Positions 1 to 7,769 of a stretch of 15,533 bases of DNA are shown here, piece by piece. Each line of letters opens with the position of its first letter. Position 1 is the first letter of the stretch. The notes beneath the pieces were generated by a model. That model ran no database searches and was not told the origin of the DNA. It saw only the letters and a program-made list of their open reading frames with translations. The stretch covers positions 1 to 15,533 of the forward strand of contig JAIPER010000035.1 in the NCBI GenBank assembly GCA_021737115.1. Reading direction: 5' to 3'. The position numbers were made by a program, and so were the translations under genes. The stretch comes from Desulfohalobiaceae bacterium. GTDB taxonomy: Bacteria; Desulfobacterota; Desulfovibrionia; Desulfovibrionales; Desulfothermaceae.

Positions 1-1125
1 CAGGGTCTCGACATCAAGGTCCAGGCCGTCCCCGGGGTGGTAGGCGCTGGCCCCGAAGCTGGCGGTCATAGACAGGGTGTGGTCCATCCACTTGATTGTG
101 CTCTTCTCTACGGCTGTTCTCAGCCTGTGGCCGATGCGCTCTGCCTGCTCCAGGCCGGTGTTTGGCAGAACAAGTAGGAATTCTTCCCCGCCGTACCGGG
201 CTATCCAATCCACGTCCTGTCGAAGGGCAGAGCCGAGAATCTGCACAAAATCGATCAAGACCTGATCTCCGCATTGATGGCCATAGCTATCGTTGACCTT
301 CTTGAAATGATCGATATCGCACATGATGATAGATACCGGGACCTTCCCCCGTTTGGCCCGTTTGAGCTCTATCGGCAGGTGCTTTTTTAAATACCCTCTG
401 TTGTAACACCCGGTCAGTGCGTCGGTATCTGAGAGTTTTCTGACTTCCTCCATGGTTTCCTGAAGTTTTCTGGTCCGTTTTTCCACGGTAATTTCCAGGT
501 GTTTTTTATGCTCTTGCAATTCCTGCTCTGATTGCCTGAGCTTTTCAATCAGCCTGGAATACTCCAGATTCTTAAACCCGAGTTTGGAGATCTGAGTGGC
601 CATTCGCCAGAGAAAGTTCAATTTTCTTTCAAAAGCTGCCTGATCCAGCTTCGGCATTTCTTCAAATGCCTGCACTAACTCAGCAGCGTCCACTCCGATT
701 TCCAGGGCGTACTCTCGAACACGTTGCTTATCCACATTCATCACATAGTTCTGCCCCATGAGCCAGTTGGCCACATGGACCCCCTGAACAACAATCGGAG
801 CGCAGGCATCTGCAAATCCGATACCGTGACAGGCATGGTAGGTTGGCTGCATTGTCTCCATGGACCGCTGTCCCAAGATCTGCCCGGAATGTTTACAATT
901 CTCCAAACAGCGCTCTGATTCTCTGATGATCCGGCAGACCTCGCTATGATTGCTGGGCCGGGTGATCGGGTTACCCCGAGGGTCGGTGATTGTGGAGGCA
1001 ATGTTGTTGGCCAGGGCGAACTCATCCTGGATTTCTTGGAGATCATCGAGGTCCAAAATGTCCCGCAGGGAAATCCCGGACAACTCTGGTCCCGATCCAA
1101 AGATAGTGTGTTTTTCCTCCATCAT
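1..1125 (-). CDS. PocR-domain diguanylate cyclase (GGDEF), C-terminus cut by window edge
   Basis: This gene makes a cytoplasmic enzyme predicted to condense two GTP into cyclic-di-GMP under control of a small-molecule sensor. The frame is open through base 1, and 375 residues are visible. Residues about 18-165 match the PocR ligand-binding domain: a LDLDDLQEIQ start, a TDPRGNPITRPSN stretch, cysteines C64, C73, C77, C99 and C108, and an APIVVQG...GQNY end. A charged coiled coil (about 175-230) leads to a GGDEF domain with TDALTG (234-239), metal-binding D270 in CDIDHFK, substrate loop NDSYGH (278-283) and catalytic GGEEF (312-316). The inhibitory RxxD site reads QDVD, so its arginine is missing. 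No signal peptide or TM segment is visible. The start is one of two adjacent ATGs, and GGGGAAAGG about 7 nt upstream favours the first. About the last 50 residues of the GGDEF domain are missing. The family assignment is secure; PocR ligands are only predicted to be small hydrocarbon-like compounds. Confidence 0.93.
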   Translation of the reverse strand, partial: MMEEKHTIFGSGPELSGISLRDILDLDDLQEIQDEFALANNIASTITDPRGNPITRPSNHSEVCRIIRESERCLENCKHSGQILGQRSMETMQPTYHACHGIGFADACAPIVVQGVHVANWLMGQNYVMNVDKQRVREYALEIGVDAAELVQAFEEMPKLDQAAFERKLNFLWRMATQISKLGFKNLEYSRLIEKLRQSEQELQEHKKHLEITVEKRTRKLQETMEEVRKLSDTDALTGCYNRGYLKKHLPIELKRAKRGKVPVSIIMCDIDHFKKVNDSYGHQCGDQVLIDFVQILGSALRQDVDWIARYGGEEFLLVLPNTGLEQAERIGHRLRTAVEKSTIKWMDHTLSMTASFGASAYHPGDGLDLDVETL

Positions 1126-1139
1126 TCGACAACCTTTCC

Positions 1140-1176
1140 CCAAGTAAGAAGTGACTATAGATTTAAAGGAACTTGG
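1140..1176 (-). promoter_or_regulatory. Inverted repeat in the leader of the PocR-GGDEF gene, possible -10 box
   Basis: In the transcript direction CCAAGT (1176-1171) and ACTTGG (1145-1140) form a perfect 6-bp inverted repeat with a 25-nt loop. The repeat ends just ahead of the GGGGAAAGG ribosome-binding region. A CCTTT inside the loop could instead pair with the AAAGG of the ribosome-binding site. A TATAGT hexamer inside the repeat resembles a -10 box, but no good -35 box is at the right distance. This may be an operator or an RNA leader structure; the evidence is base pairing by eye only. Confidence 0.25.
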
Positions 1177-1192
1177 TCATTCAGTTTATGGC

Positions 1193-1204
1193 GCAGCATG
1201 CTGC
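1193..1204. repeat. 12-bp perfect palindrome GCAGCATGCTGC in the intergenic gap
   Basis: This is a perfect dyad in the 146-bp gap between the tandem-SBP kinase gene and the PocR-GGDEF gene. It could be an operator half-site pair or a short hairpin (4-bp stem, 4-nt loop). No T-run follows it on the transcribed strand, so it is not an intrinsic terminator. The rest of the gap (1126-1271) shows no ORF and no convincing terminator for the upstream gene. Confidence 0.3.
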
Positions 1205-1271
1205 CCACTACAAACCAAACGCACAGATCCAAATTTTTGAAGTCCCAAGGACAGCAAAGTGCTTTCTATGC

Positions 1272-4200
1272 TCACCCCTCCAGGGCCTCTCGCGCCTTCA
1301 CCGCCAACTCCCGGCTGGAAAACGGCTTTTGAATGAAATGCACGCCAGCATCTAAAACGCCGCGATGGGCGATGACGTTGGCTGTATATCCTGACATGAA
1401 CAGGACTTTGAGTTTCGGATAGTCGGTCTGCAGCTTCTCGGCCAGGTCGCGGCCGTTCATCTCCGGCATGACCACATCGCTGATCAGGAGGTGAATCTCT
1501 CCTGAATGTTTTTTGGCCAGGTGCAGCGCTTCCTTTGGGCTGGTTGTCTCCAGGACGGAGTAGCCCAACTGTTGCAGCATGGTTTTGGCCAGCTTCAGGA
1601 TGGACGGCTCGTCCTCGACGATAAGCACGGTTTCAGCATTGGCCGCAGGGATTTTCCCGGGAACATCTGCTTCAACCTGTGTGTTTGCCTCGGCATAACG
1701 CGGCAGATAAATCCGGAAGGTCGTGCCTTGGCCCGGCTCGCTGTAGACATTTATAAACCCATGGTTTTGCTTGACAATGCCGTAGACTGTGGCCAGGCCA
1801 AGCCCTGTGCCCTGGCCTAGGTCTTTGGTCGTGAAAAACGGTTCAAAAATGTAATCCAGGGTCTCTTTATCCATGCCCCGGCCATCGTCACTCACGGCCA
1901 GGCGAACGAAATCTCCGGGAATAAATCCGGCATGATCGGCGCAATAGGCCTCATCAAGGTGAATGTTGTCCGTTTCGATGGTGATCTTTCCCACATCCGA
2001 GATGGCATCCCGGGCATTGACGCAGAGATTGGCCAGAATCTGGTCCAGCTGTGAGGGGTCCATTTTGACCGACCACAGCCCGGGACCAGGTTCCCAGGAA
2101 AGATCGATATCTTCCCCAATGAGGCGGCGGAGCATCTTGAGCATGCTCTCCACGGTTTCGTTCAGGTCCAGCACCCGGGGATCGATGGTCTGCTGCCGGG
2201 CAAAGGCCAGAAGCTGCCTGGTGATATCGGCGGAACGCCGGGCCGCGCTGAGAATTTCCTGCAAATCGGCTTGCAGCGGGTCATCCGGAGCGATTTTGAC
2301 CAGAGCCAGTTCCGCATAGCCGCTGATCACCCCCAGCATGTTGTTGTAGTCATGAGCGACTCCGCCGGCCAGGCGGCCCACGGATTCCATCTTCTGGGCC
2401 TGGAGCAACTGGAATTGGAGTTTTCCGCGCTCGGCTTCAATCTTCATGACGCTGAGGGCGTAGGCGAAATCCCCGGCCATTTCACGAAACAGGCTTCGCT
2501 CCTCCTCGTCCACGATCAGTTGCTTCTCCGCGGCGGCAGCCACATACCCGAAGGTCTCTGTGCCATGGATCAATGGCGCACACAAGGACTGGCTTTCAGC
2601 GCAGAATACGGCCAAAGGACAGCTGCTGCAGACAGCACTTCGGTCATCAACCAGCAGCATGTCATTTTGCTCTCGAGCATGGACGCAGCAGGGCGGCAAT
2701 TCGCCCTGCTCCAACATTGTAGTCAGGCCGTTTGAAACAGCGGCCGGACCTTCCATGGCCCAGGCAATGGGACGATCCTCTTTATCGGTGAGCACGATCA
2801 TGGCCGAAGGATAGCCCCGATTGGCCACGAGCAGACGGCAACCTTCCCGGATCAGTGTGTCCCGGTCCCGTTCGCGCACTATCAGTTGATTGATGTCCCT
2901 GATCGCCCGCAATACCTGGTTCAGATGTTCGATGTGGAGTTGAGCCTGCCTGCGTTCGGTGATGTCCTCGGCCGCGCTGAGGATGCCGACAATTTCTCCG
3001 CGATCGTTTTTGACCGGTGCAACCGACAGGCTGATGGGCACCTGTCTGCCGTCTTTTTTCAAGCGCATCAGTTCCTTGCCGTAAAATCCGTCACCCTTGA
3101 TGACGCTCTGTCGCAGGGTCCGGAATTCTTCCTGCTTGTCCGGGGGAACAATGGGCAAGGGCCGGCCAATGACTTCCCCGGCAGACCAGCCGAAGATCCT
3201 CTCGGCAGAGGCATTCCAGCTCAAGACCTTTCCCTCCGGATCAATAGTGTACAATGCCACCGGTGAACAGGCGATCATGGCCCGCTGATATTCTTCGCTT
3301 TGGCGCAGTGCCTCTTCAGTCGACTTTTTCTCTGTGATATCCACCACGGTGGTCATGAAATAAAGGGGCTTGCCCTTATCGTCCCGCCGCATGGCCACAC
3401 TGACATCCGCCCAGAGCAATGCCCCGTTTTTGTGGACATAGCGCTTTTCAAAACGCTCCGCATCCTTTTCTCCGCGCAGCAGCGAGCCTATGACTCTTTC
3501 CGTGGCTTCAACATCTTCAGGAGGGGTCAGATCCTGCCACCTTTTTCCCTTGAGTTCATCAGGGGTATACCCCAGAAAATCGGCAAAGGCCTTGTTTGCA
3601 TTGACTTCACCGCTGGGCAGGGTGATGGATTTTCCGACATTGACTGCTTCGAACATAGACTTGAAGCGGTCCAGGCTCTCCTGCAAGGCTCTGGTCTTGT
3701 CCGCAACCTGCCGGCGCAAGGACCAGGACCAGGCGAAGGAGGCCAGGAGAACCAGCAACAGCGGAATAACGATGATGGCCGAATAACGCAGAGCATCTGT
3801 GAGTGTCGTTGTCTCGTCCTTGTACACCCCGAGCCACTTGTCCTGGATTCGCCTGTATTCACCGCTGTTCTCCAAGGCCTTCAGCCCCTCGCTGAATTGG
3901 GCCAGAAGCGCCTTCCGGCCTTTGGAAACTGCATAGCAGTATTCAGAAGCCAGGATCGCTTCTTTGCCCGGAATCAGGTTCGACCAGCCGTGTTTTTCGA
4001 TCAGATAAAGGGCCGTGACCCGCGACACCAGGGCGCAGTCATGCTTGCCTTCAGACAACTCGCGCAGGGCCTCTTCCTGATCAGCCACCACGACCAGCTC
4101 TTCTGCCAGGCCGTTTTCGAGCGCGAAATCATGCAGGATGTCGCCGCGTTGGACAGCGATGCCCTTGCCGGCAAGCTCCTCGACAGAACCTGGTGCTGGT

Positions 4201-5333
4201 TCGTCGCCTTGTCTCACGACCGCGACGTAGTGGCTGACCGCATGGGGCTGTGAGAAGTCGAAGGTCAGATCACGGGCCGGGGAGTAAAACATGCCCTGCA
4301 TGACATCGATTTTGCCGCTCTCCAGGGCCTGAAGCCGTTCGGTCCACCGGCCGAGCCGAATTTCGAAATTCAAGCCCATCTCCCGGGCAATAGCCCGGGT
4401 CAGGTCCACGTTGTATCCTACCGGATCGCCGTTTTCATCCAGGTATTCATAGGGCGGAAAATTTCTATCGCCGCCGACCACCAGGGGCCGATCCGAAGGC
4501 AGCTGCATGGCCGCGAACCACTTGGCGTGCAGGTGCCGATGAGTGCCGTCTGCCACCACGATGGCCAGCCCCTCGTTGAGCAGGGCCAGGGTCTCGCGGT
4601 CGCCCTCCTGGACAGCGAAGCAGAAATCCTGCTTGAAGCCCTCAATAGGCCGGTCGATGACCCGCAGCTCGGTCAGGCCGGTTTTCTGGATCAGGCGCAG
4701 GGCCACCAGCCGCTGGGCCACCACCGCGTCATAGCGGCCCTCAGCCAGCTCCCGCAAGGCGGTTTCAAAGGTGGGTGTAGTGTGGATGTCAATACCGCGA
4801 TCTTCGCGCCGCAGAAACTCCTCGGCATTGTCGGCTTTCATCACAGCCACCCGGCGGCCGCGCAAATCACCCAGATTGTGGATGCCGGTTTGATCTTGAC
4901 GTACCACGATGGACCCGTGCAGGGACATGTAGGGCACAGTGAAGTCGAAAAGGGCTTCACGTTCGGGCGTTCTCCCCACCAGGGGCAGGGCGTCGATCTC
5001 TCCTCGCTCCAGCCAGCCGCGCACCTCGGCCCAGTCTCCGGTGCGGAAGGTCACCTCCCGATCCATGGCCTCCAGGGCCGCCCGCAGCAACTCCACAGAG
5101 AACCCGCTGGCCCGGCCGTTTTCATCCACGAAGCTGAAAGGGGGATAATCGACTTCGGCCCCGGACCGAAGGGACTGTCCGGGAGATGTGGCGGCTTCGC
5201 CGACAACAGGACAAAGAACCGAGGCAAGACTGAGTCCGCACCCCAGCAGCACGGTCAGCAAAAGCTTCCCCAACACAGAGGGTGTGCCGGGAAGATACGT
5301 CATGCAGCATCTTTTTGGCAGTTCAAACTTCAT
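1272..5333 (-). CDS. Tandem solute-binding-domain hybrid sensor histidine kinase (BvgS/EvgS-like)
   Basis: This gene encodes a 1353-aa inner-membrane kinase that senses a periplasmic solute. A hydrophobic signal segment (about 18-47) precedes two SBP_bac_3 domains, about 52-276 and 280-503. Both keep the binding-protein arginine motif (TPER near 122-125, SPAR at 351-354). A TM helix spans about 517-538. Cytoplasmic parts are PAS (about 553-670), PAS (about 675-795), a GAF-like domain (about 805-965) with C882/C883, C902 and C905, HisKA with H994 in GGVAHDYNN, and HATPase with N-box N1106, SDDGRGMD and GTGLGL. A C-terminal REC has E1240/D1241, phospho-acceptor D1286, S1314 and K1336. The tandem-SBP layout is that of BvgS/EvgS, but those continue into an HPt domain and this protein stops after REC. 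The ATG chosen gives a basic n-region, though no good Shine-Dalgarno sequence precedes it; ATG at residue 11 is an alternative. SBP3 domains commonly bind amino acids or similar small molecules; the ligand here is unknown. Confidence 0.93.
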   Translation of the reverse strand: MKFELPKRCCMTYLPGTPSVLGKLLLTVLLGCGLSLASVLCPVVGEAATSPGQSLRSGAEVDYPPFSFVDENGRASGFSVELLRAALEAMDREVTFRTGDWAEVRGWLERGEIDALPLVGRTPEREALFDFTVPYMSLHGSIVVRQDQTGIHNLGDLRGRRVAVMKADNAEEFLRREDRGIDIHTTPTFETALRELAEGRYDAVVAQRLVALRLIQKTGLTELRVIDRPIEGFKQDFCFAVQEGDRETLALLNEGLAIVVADGTHRHLHAKWFAAMQLPSDRPLVVGGDRNFPPYEYLDENGDPVGYNVDLTRAIAREMGLNFEIRLGRWTERLQALESGKIDVMQGMFYSPARDLTFDFSQPHAVSHYVAVVRQGDEPAPGSVEELAGKGIAVQRGDILHDFALENGLAEELVVVADQEEALRELSEGKHDCALVSRVTALYLIEKHGWSNLIPGKEAILASEYCYAVSKGRKALLAQFSEGLKALENSGEYRRIQDKWLGVYKDETTTLTDALRYSAIIVIPLLLVLLASFAWSWSLRRQVADKTRALQESLDRFKSMFEAVNVGKSITLPSGEVNANKAFADFLGYTPDELKGKRWQDLTPPEDVEATERVIGSLLRGEKDAERFEKRYVHKNGALLWADVSVAMRRDDKGKPLYFMTTVVDITEKKSTEEALRQSEEYQRAMIACSPVALYTIDPEGKVLSWNASAERIFGWSAGEVIGRPLPIVPPDKQEEFRTLRQSVIKGDGFYGKELMRLKKDGRQVPISLSVAPVKNDRGEIVGILSAAEDITERRQAQLHIEHLNQVLRAIRDINQLIVRERDRDTLIREGCRLLVANRGYPSAMIVLTDKEDRPIAWAMEGPAAVSNGLTTMLEQGELPPCCVHAREQNDMLLVDDRSAVCSSCPLAVFCAESQSLCAPLIHGTETFGYVAAAAEKQLIVDEEERSLFREMAGDFAYALSVMKIEAERGKLQFQLLQAQKMESVGRLAGGVAHDYNNMLGVISGYAELALVKIAPDDPLQADLQEILSAARRSADITRQLLAFARQQTIDPRVLDLNETVESMLKMLRRLIGEDIDLSWEPGPGLWSVKMDPSQLDQILANLCVNARDAISDVGKITIETDNIHLDEAYCADHAGFIPGDFVRLAVSDDGRGMDKETLDYIFEPFFTTKDLGQGTGLGLATVYGIVKQNHGFINVYSEPGQGTTFRIYLPRYAEANTQVEADVPGKIPAANAETVLIVEDEPSILKLAKTMLQQLGYSVLETTSPKEALHLAKKHSGEIHLLISDVVMPEMNGRDLAEKLQTDYPKLKVLFMSGYTANVIAHRGVLDAGVHFIQKPFSSRELAVKAREALEG

Positions 5334-5351
5334 GAAAAAGGATGGTCATGT

Positions 5352-5379
5352 AAAAAAAATTTTGTCATACAGCCATGAC
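5352..5379 (-). terminator. Hairpin plus T-run upstream of the tandem-SBP kinase
   Basis: In transcript direction GTCAT-GGCTGT-ATGAC forms a perfect 5-bp stem with a 6-nt loop, followed by AAAA and eight T residues. It lies 45 nt after the stop of the REC/degenerate HD-GYP gene and 19 nt before the kinase ATG. The stem is short and AT-rich, so termination may be weak. It could end the upstream operon or attenuate the kinase gene. The 90-bp gap also holds a TTGACT hexamer (5393-5398) that resembles a -35 box, with no good -10 at standard spacing. Confidence 0.4.
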
Positions 5380-5423
5380 TGTGAAGACAGAAAGTCAACT
5401 GATTAGACCCAACACTGCAGACT

Positions 5424-6548
5424 TTATTTTAGCGGGACCAGGACATTGATCGGTTCAGGGATAGCCCGGTTCGATTCCTTGAAATTTTTCAGCCGTTCGA
5501 TAATGGCCGGACCGACTTCCTGCCCGCCGGATATGAGCAGCAGTCCGTCAATGGTCCTGATATCCTCCTTGATGATCATCTGCGGACGCAGATCTTCGAT
5601 CTCGACCCTCCGGAACCTGTACTGCTGGTCACGCTCCAGGTTCCGTTCCAAAGCTTCGACTACCGCCGGATCATACCAGCCCTCCCGCATTTTCAGCTTT
5701 TCGAGAGCCTCTTTTCGATTCCCTTCCCGGGCCTGAATCAGGTCGAAATCAAGCACCACCTTCAGAATCCGTGCTTCGATTGGCAGAGAGCCGTCTTTCA
5801 GGTCCAGGCGCTGTTCCTGGCACCTGATGATTTCCGCCACTTCTTCCATGCGGGGAATCCGGTTGAGCAACTCGAAGCCAACCAGAGGATGTCTGTCGTA
5901 GCGTTCTTTTTCTTCAGGGGCCAGGTCTCGGCCCTTGTAGATGTGTTCCAGATTCAAGCCGGGCATAGTCATCAACCCGATCTGGGAGAGCATGGCCGAG
6001 GTTTCGAGCTTCCAGATTTCGGTCAGGCCGAGATTGTAAAAAGCGATCTCCGTAGCATGCCGCTTGACCCTGGATGCCCGGGCAAAGGCTTCTGGGTTCA
6101 GCATGGAGAGCATTTCAGTCAACAGGTCGATGCTGCCTTTGAGGGTCTGTTCCAGAAGCACGCGTTCCGAGCGGAGCAAACGATACTGCTCGATCCCGAT
6201 GTTCAGGATTTTGGTCAAGACTTCCGTGGAACAGGGTTTGGTCATAAAACGAAAGACATGTCCTTCGTTCACGGCCTTGATGGCGCTCTCCAGTTCGGCG
6301 TTTCCTGTCAGGATCATACGCACGCTGTCCGGCGAGCGTTCCCTGACTCGAGTCAGGAACTTGATGCCGTCCATGACCGGCATCCTGAGGTCGGCGACCA
6401 CAACGGCAAAAGGGCCCTTTTTGTTCACCGCCTGCAGACCGTCAACTGGGCCCAGGGCGGTCTCGAGGGAGAATGTTTTTCTCAAGCCGCGACGGATCCC
6501 ATCCAGGACATTCTGCTCGTCGTCGACAAACAAGATTTTCTCAGTCAT
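5424..6548 (-). CDS. Response regulator with degenerate HD-GYP domain
   Basis: This 374-aa cytoplasmic protein has an N-terminal REC (1-120) with all phosphorylation residues: D9/D10, D53 in ADLRMP, T81, K104 before proline. Residues about 135-300 follow the HD-GYP fold and retain H164, a KERYDRHPLVGFELL segment (H220) and a WYDPAVVEAL end. The catalytic positions are gone. The HD pair is S188-Q189 within LSQIGL, the HHE triad reads C243-Q244-E245, and no GYP follows. The aspartate expected near 266 is leucine. It is therefore unlikely to hydrolyse cyclic-di-GMP and may bind it or act through protein contacts. The C-terminal tail (about 313-355, with an EDLRPQMIIKEDI start) is an extension I recognise from REC-HD regulators. 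The start ATG overlaps the stop of the REC-HDOD gene by 4 nt (ATGA), with GGAG 8 nt upstream, which suggests translational coupling. Confidence 0.9.
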   Translation of the reverse strand: MTEKILFVDDEQNVLDGIRRGLRKTFSLETALGPVDGLQAVNKKGPFAVVVADLRMPVMDGIKFLTRVRERSPDSVRMILTGNAELESAIKAVNEGHVFRFMTKPCSTEVLTKILNIGIEQYRLLRSERVLLEQTLKGSIDLLTEMLSMLNPEAFARASRVKRHATEIAFYNLGLTEIWKLETSAMLSQIGLMTMPGLNLEHIYKGRDLAPEEKERYDRHPLVGFELLNRIPRMEEVAEIIRCQEQRLDLKDGSLPIEARILKVVLDFDLIQAREGNRKEALEKLKMREGWYDPAVVEALERNLERDQQYRFRRVEIEDLRPQMIIKEDIRTIDGLLLISGGQEVGPAIIERLKNFKESNRAIPEPINVLVPLK

Positions 6549-7765
6549 CCTTCACTCTCCATGTCCATGACCTCCCGGCAGATCACAGTCCAGCCCGGCA
6601 AGCGGTCCTCAAGACCCAACCGTTCCAGGCAGACCGCATCGATCTCTGGTATCAAGCCGTCTTCGTTCCGATCCTCGGCTTCAGCCTGGGTCAGCGCATT
6701 GGCCACATGCACGAGGAGGAGAGGCGTGAGGGTTTTAAAAGGGCATTGATCCGGTGTATGATGAAAGCCCACCGCCTCCACGATGTTCTCCGGCAAGCCC
6801 CAGAGCCCAAGAAGGTAGGCACCGATTTCGGCATGGGATACGCCGAAGGCTTCATGTTCCATGTGATACAAAGAACCGCCGGATTTTCGATATGTTCTCA
6901 AGATCTTGCTATAGTCCTCCGGGAAGTTGTCCATGAGGACCGGTTTGCCGAGATCGTGCAGGAGACCGGCCATGCAGGCATCGTCAGTCAAACTCTTGTC
7001 CAGCCCCTCATCTTTGGCCAGGGCTTGGGCAACAGCCCCGGCCTTGACGCTGTGATCCCAAATCCGCTCCAGGTCCCTGGATGGTATCTTTTTGGAGTCG
7101 AACTTTGAAAACACCTCTACCGCCAGGACGAGGGGCTTGACCGTATCCAGGCCCAGAAGGGTCACGGCCTGGACCGGGCTCTCGATATGCCTGGGGATAC
7201 CGAAAAAGGAAGAGTTGACGAGTTGGAGCACTTTGGCGGCCATGGCCGGATCCCGGGAGATGATCCTCCCCACTCGACCGATGGCAGGCTCCTCCTTTTC
7301 CAGTTCCTCGACAACCTGCATGTACACCTCCGGCAGGGTGGGGACAGCTTCCAGATTGGAGACCAACTGCAGCAGTCGTTTGTTCTGCAACAGGTCCAAG
7401 AGGGCGCAGGACCTGCTGATCTTATCCTTCAACTCCCCGGCATCAGTGGGTTTGGAGATATACTGATGGGCGACCCGGACCGACTTGAGGATCAACTTCG
7501 TATCGGAATGCCCGGATAAGACAATGCGCACTGTTTCCGGATGCCGCTTTTTCACCTCTTCCAAAAGCTCAACCCCGTTCATTTCCGGCATGCGCATGTC
7601 CGTGACCACAACGTCAAAATCCTGTTCAGCCATCGTTTCAAGGGCCGCCGTTCCGCTTTCCGCGAAAACCATGTTCCACTCATGACGCATGCCGCGCAGC
7701 ATGCGTTTCAGCCCCTGCAACACATTCGATTCATCATCCACAAAAAGGATATGTTTTTTCATCAT
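6545..7765 (-). CDS. REC-HDOD response regulator
   Basis: This 406-aa cytoplasmic protein joins a receiver (1-120) to an HDOD output domain. The receiver has D10/D11, phospho-acceptor D56 in VTDMRMP, S84 and K105 before proline. HDOD spans about 134-340, recognised by LEAVPTLPEVYMQV, SRDPAMAAKVLQLVNS, AVTLLGLDTVK and ELFG-like EAFGVSHAEIGAYLL. It keeps an HD-type ligand set: H238, H270-D271 in LLHDLGKP, H311 and H335-H336. HDOD domains of this kind often retain these residues, yet no enzymatic activity is generally established, so the output is unknown. Two adjacent ATGs are possible starts. GAGGG sits only 1 nt before the first, so the second (7762) has better spacing. The gene starts 4 nt after the kinase stop and overlaps the next gene by 4 nt, placing it in the middle of a tight three-gene unit. 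Confidence 0.93.
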   Translation of the reverse strand: MMKKHILFVDDESNVLQGLKRMLRGMRHEWNMVFAESGTAALETMAEQDFDVVVTDMRMPEMNGVELLEEVKKRHPETVRIVLSGHSDTKLILKSVRVAHQYISKPTDAGELKDKISRSCALLDLLQNKRLLQLVSNLEAVPTLPEVYMQVVEELEKEEPAIGRVGRIISRDPAMAAKVLQLVNSSFFGIPRHIESPVQAVTLLGLDTVKPLVLAVEVFSKFDSKKIPSRDLERIWDHSVKAGAVAQALAKDEGLDKSLTDDACMAGLLHDLGKPVLMDNFPEDYSKILRTYRKSGGSLYHMEHEAFGVSHAEIGAYLLGLWGLPENIVEAVGFHHTPDQCPFKTLTPLLLVHVANALTQAEAEDRNEDGLIPEIDAVCLERLGLEDRLPGWTVICREVMDMESEG

Positions 7766-7769
7766 GCCC

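Noticed and set aside
741..1100. 119-aa open frame on the minus strand
   Set aside because: It overlaps the PocR domain in another frame. The true frame gives clear PocR and GGDEF signatures and is open to the window edge.
1255..1271. Short AAAG/CTTT stem just after the kinase stop as a terminator
   Set aside because: The loop is only 2 nt and no T-run follows.
3300..4253. 317-aa open frame on the plus strand
   Set aside because: It lies fully antisense to the tandem-SBP kinase, whose frame has coherent domains throughout. The translation shows no recognisable domain; long antisense frames are common opposite GC-rich genes.
4527..5378. 283-aa open frame on the plus strand
   Set aside because: Antisense to the SBP domains of the kinase, with a low-complexity Gly/Gln/His/Pro-rich translation and no known motif.
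5393..5398. TTGACT as a -35 box for the tandem-SBP kinase
   Set aside because: No acceptable -10 hexamer lies 16-18 nt downstream; the nearest TAT-containing candidate is about 23 nt away.
5889..6749. 286-aa open frame on the plus strand
   Set aside because: Antisense to the REC-HD and REC-HDOD genes and spanning their overlap; no domain is recognisable in its translation.
7687..7706. GCATGC-type inverted repeat (GCATGC...GCATGC)
   Set aside because: It falls in the receiver-coding part of the REC-HDOD gene and is explained by codons for Met, Arg and Leu; there is no sign of a regulatory role.
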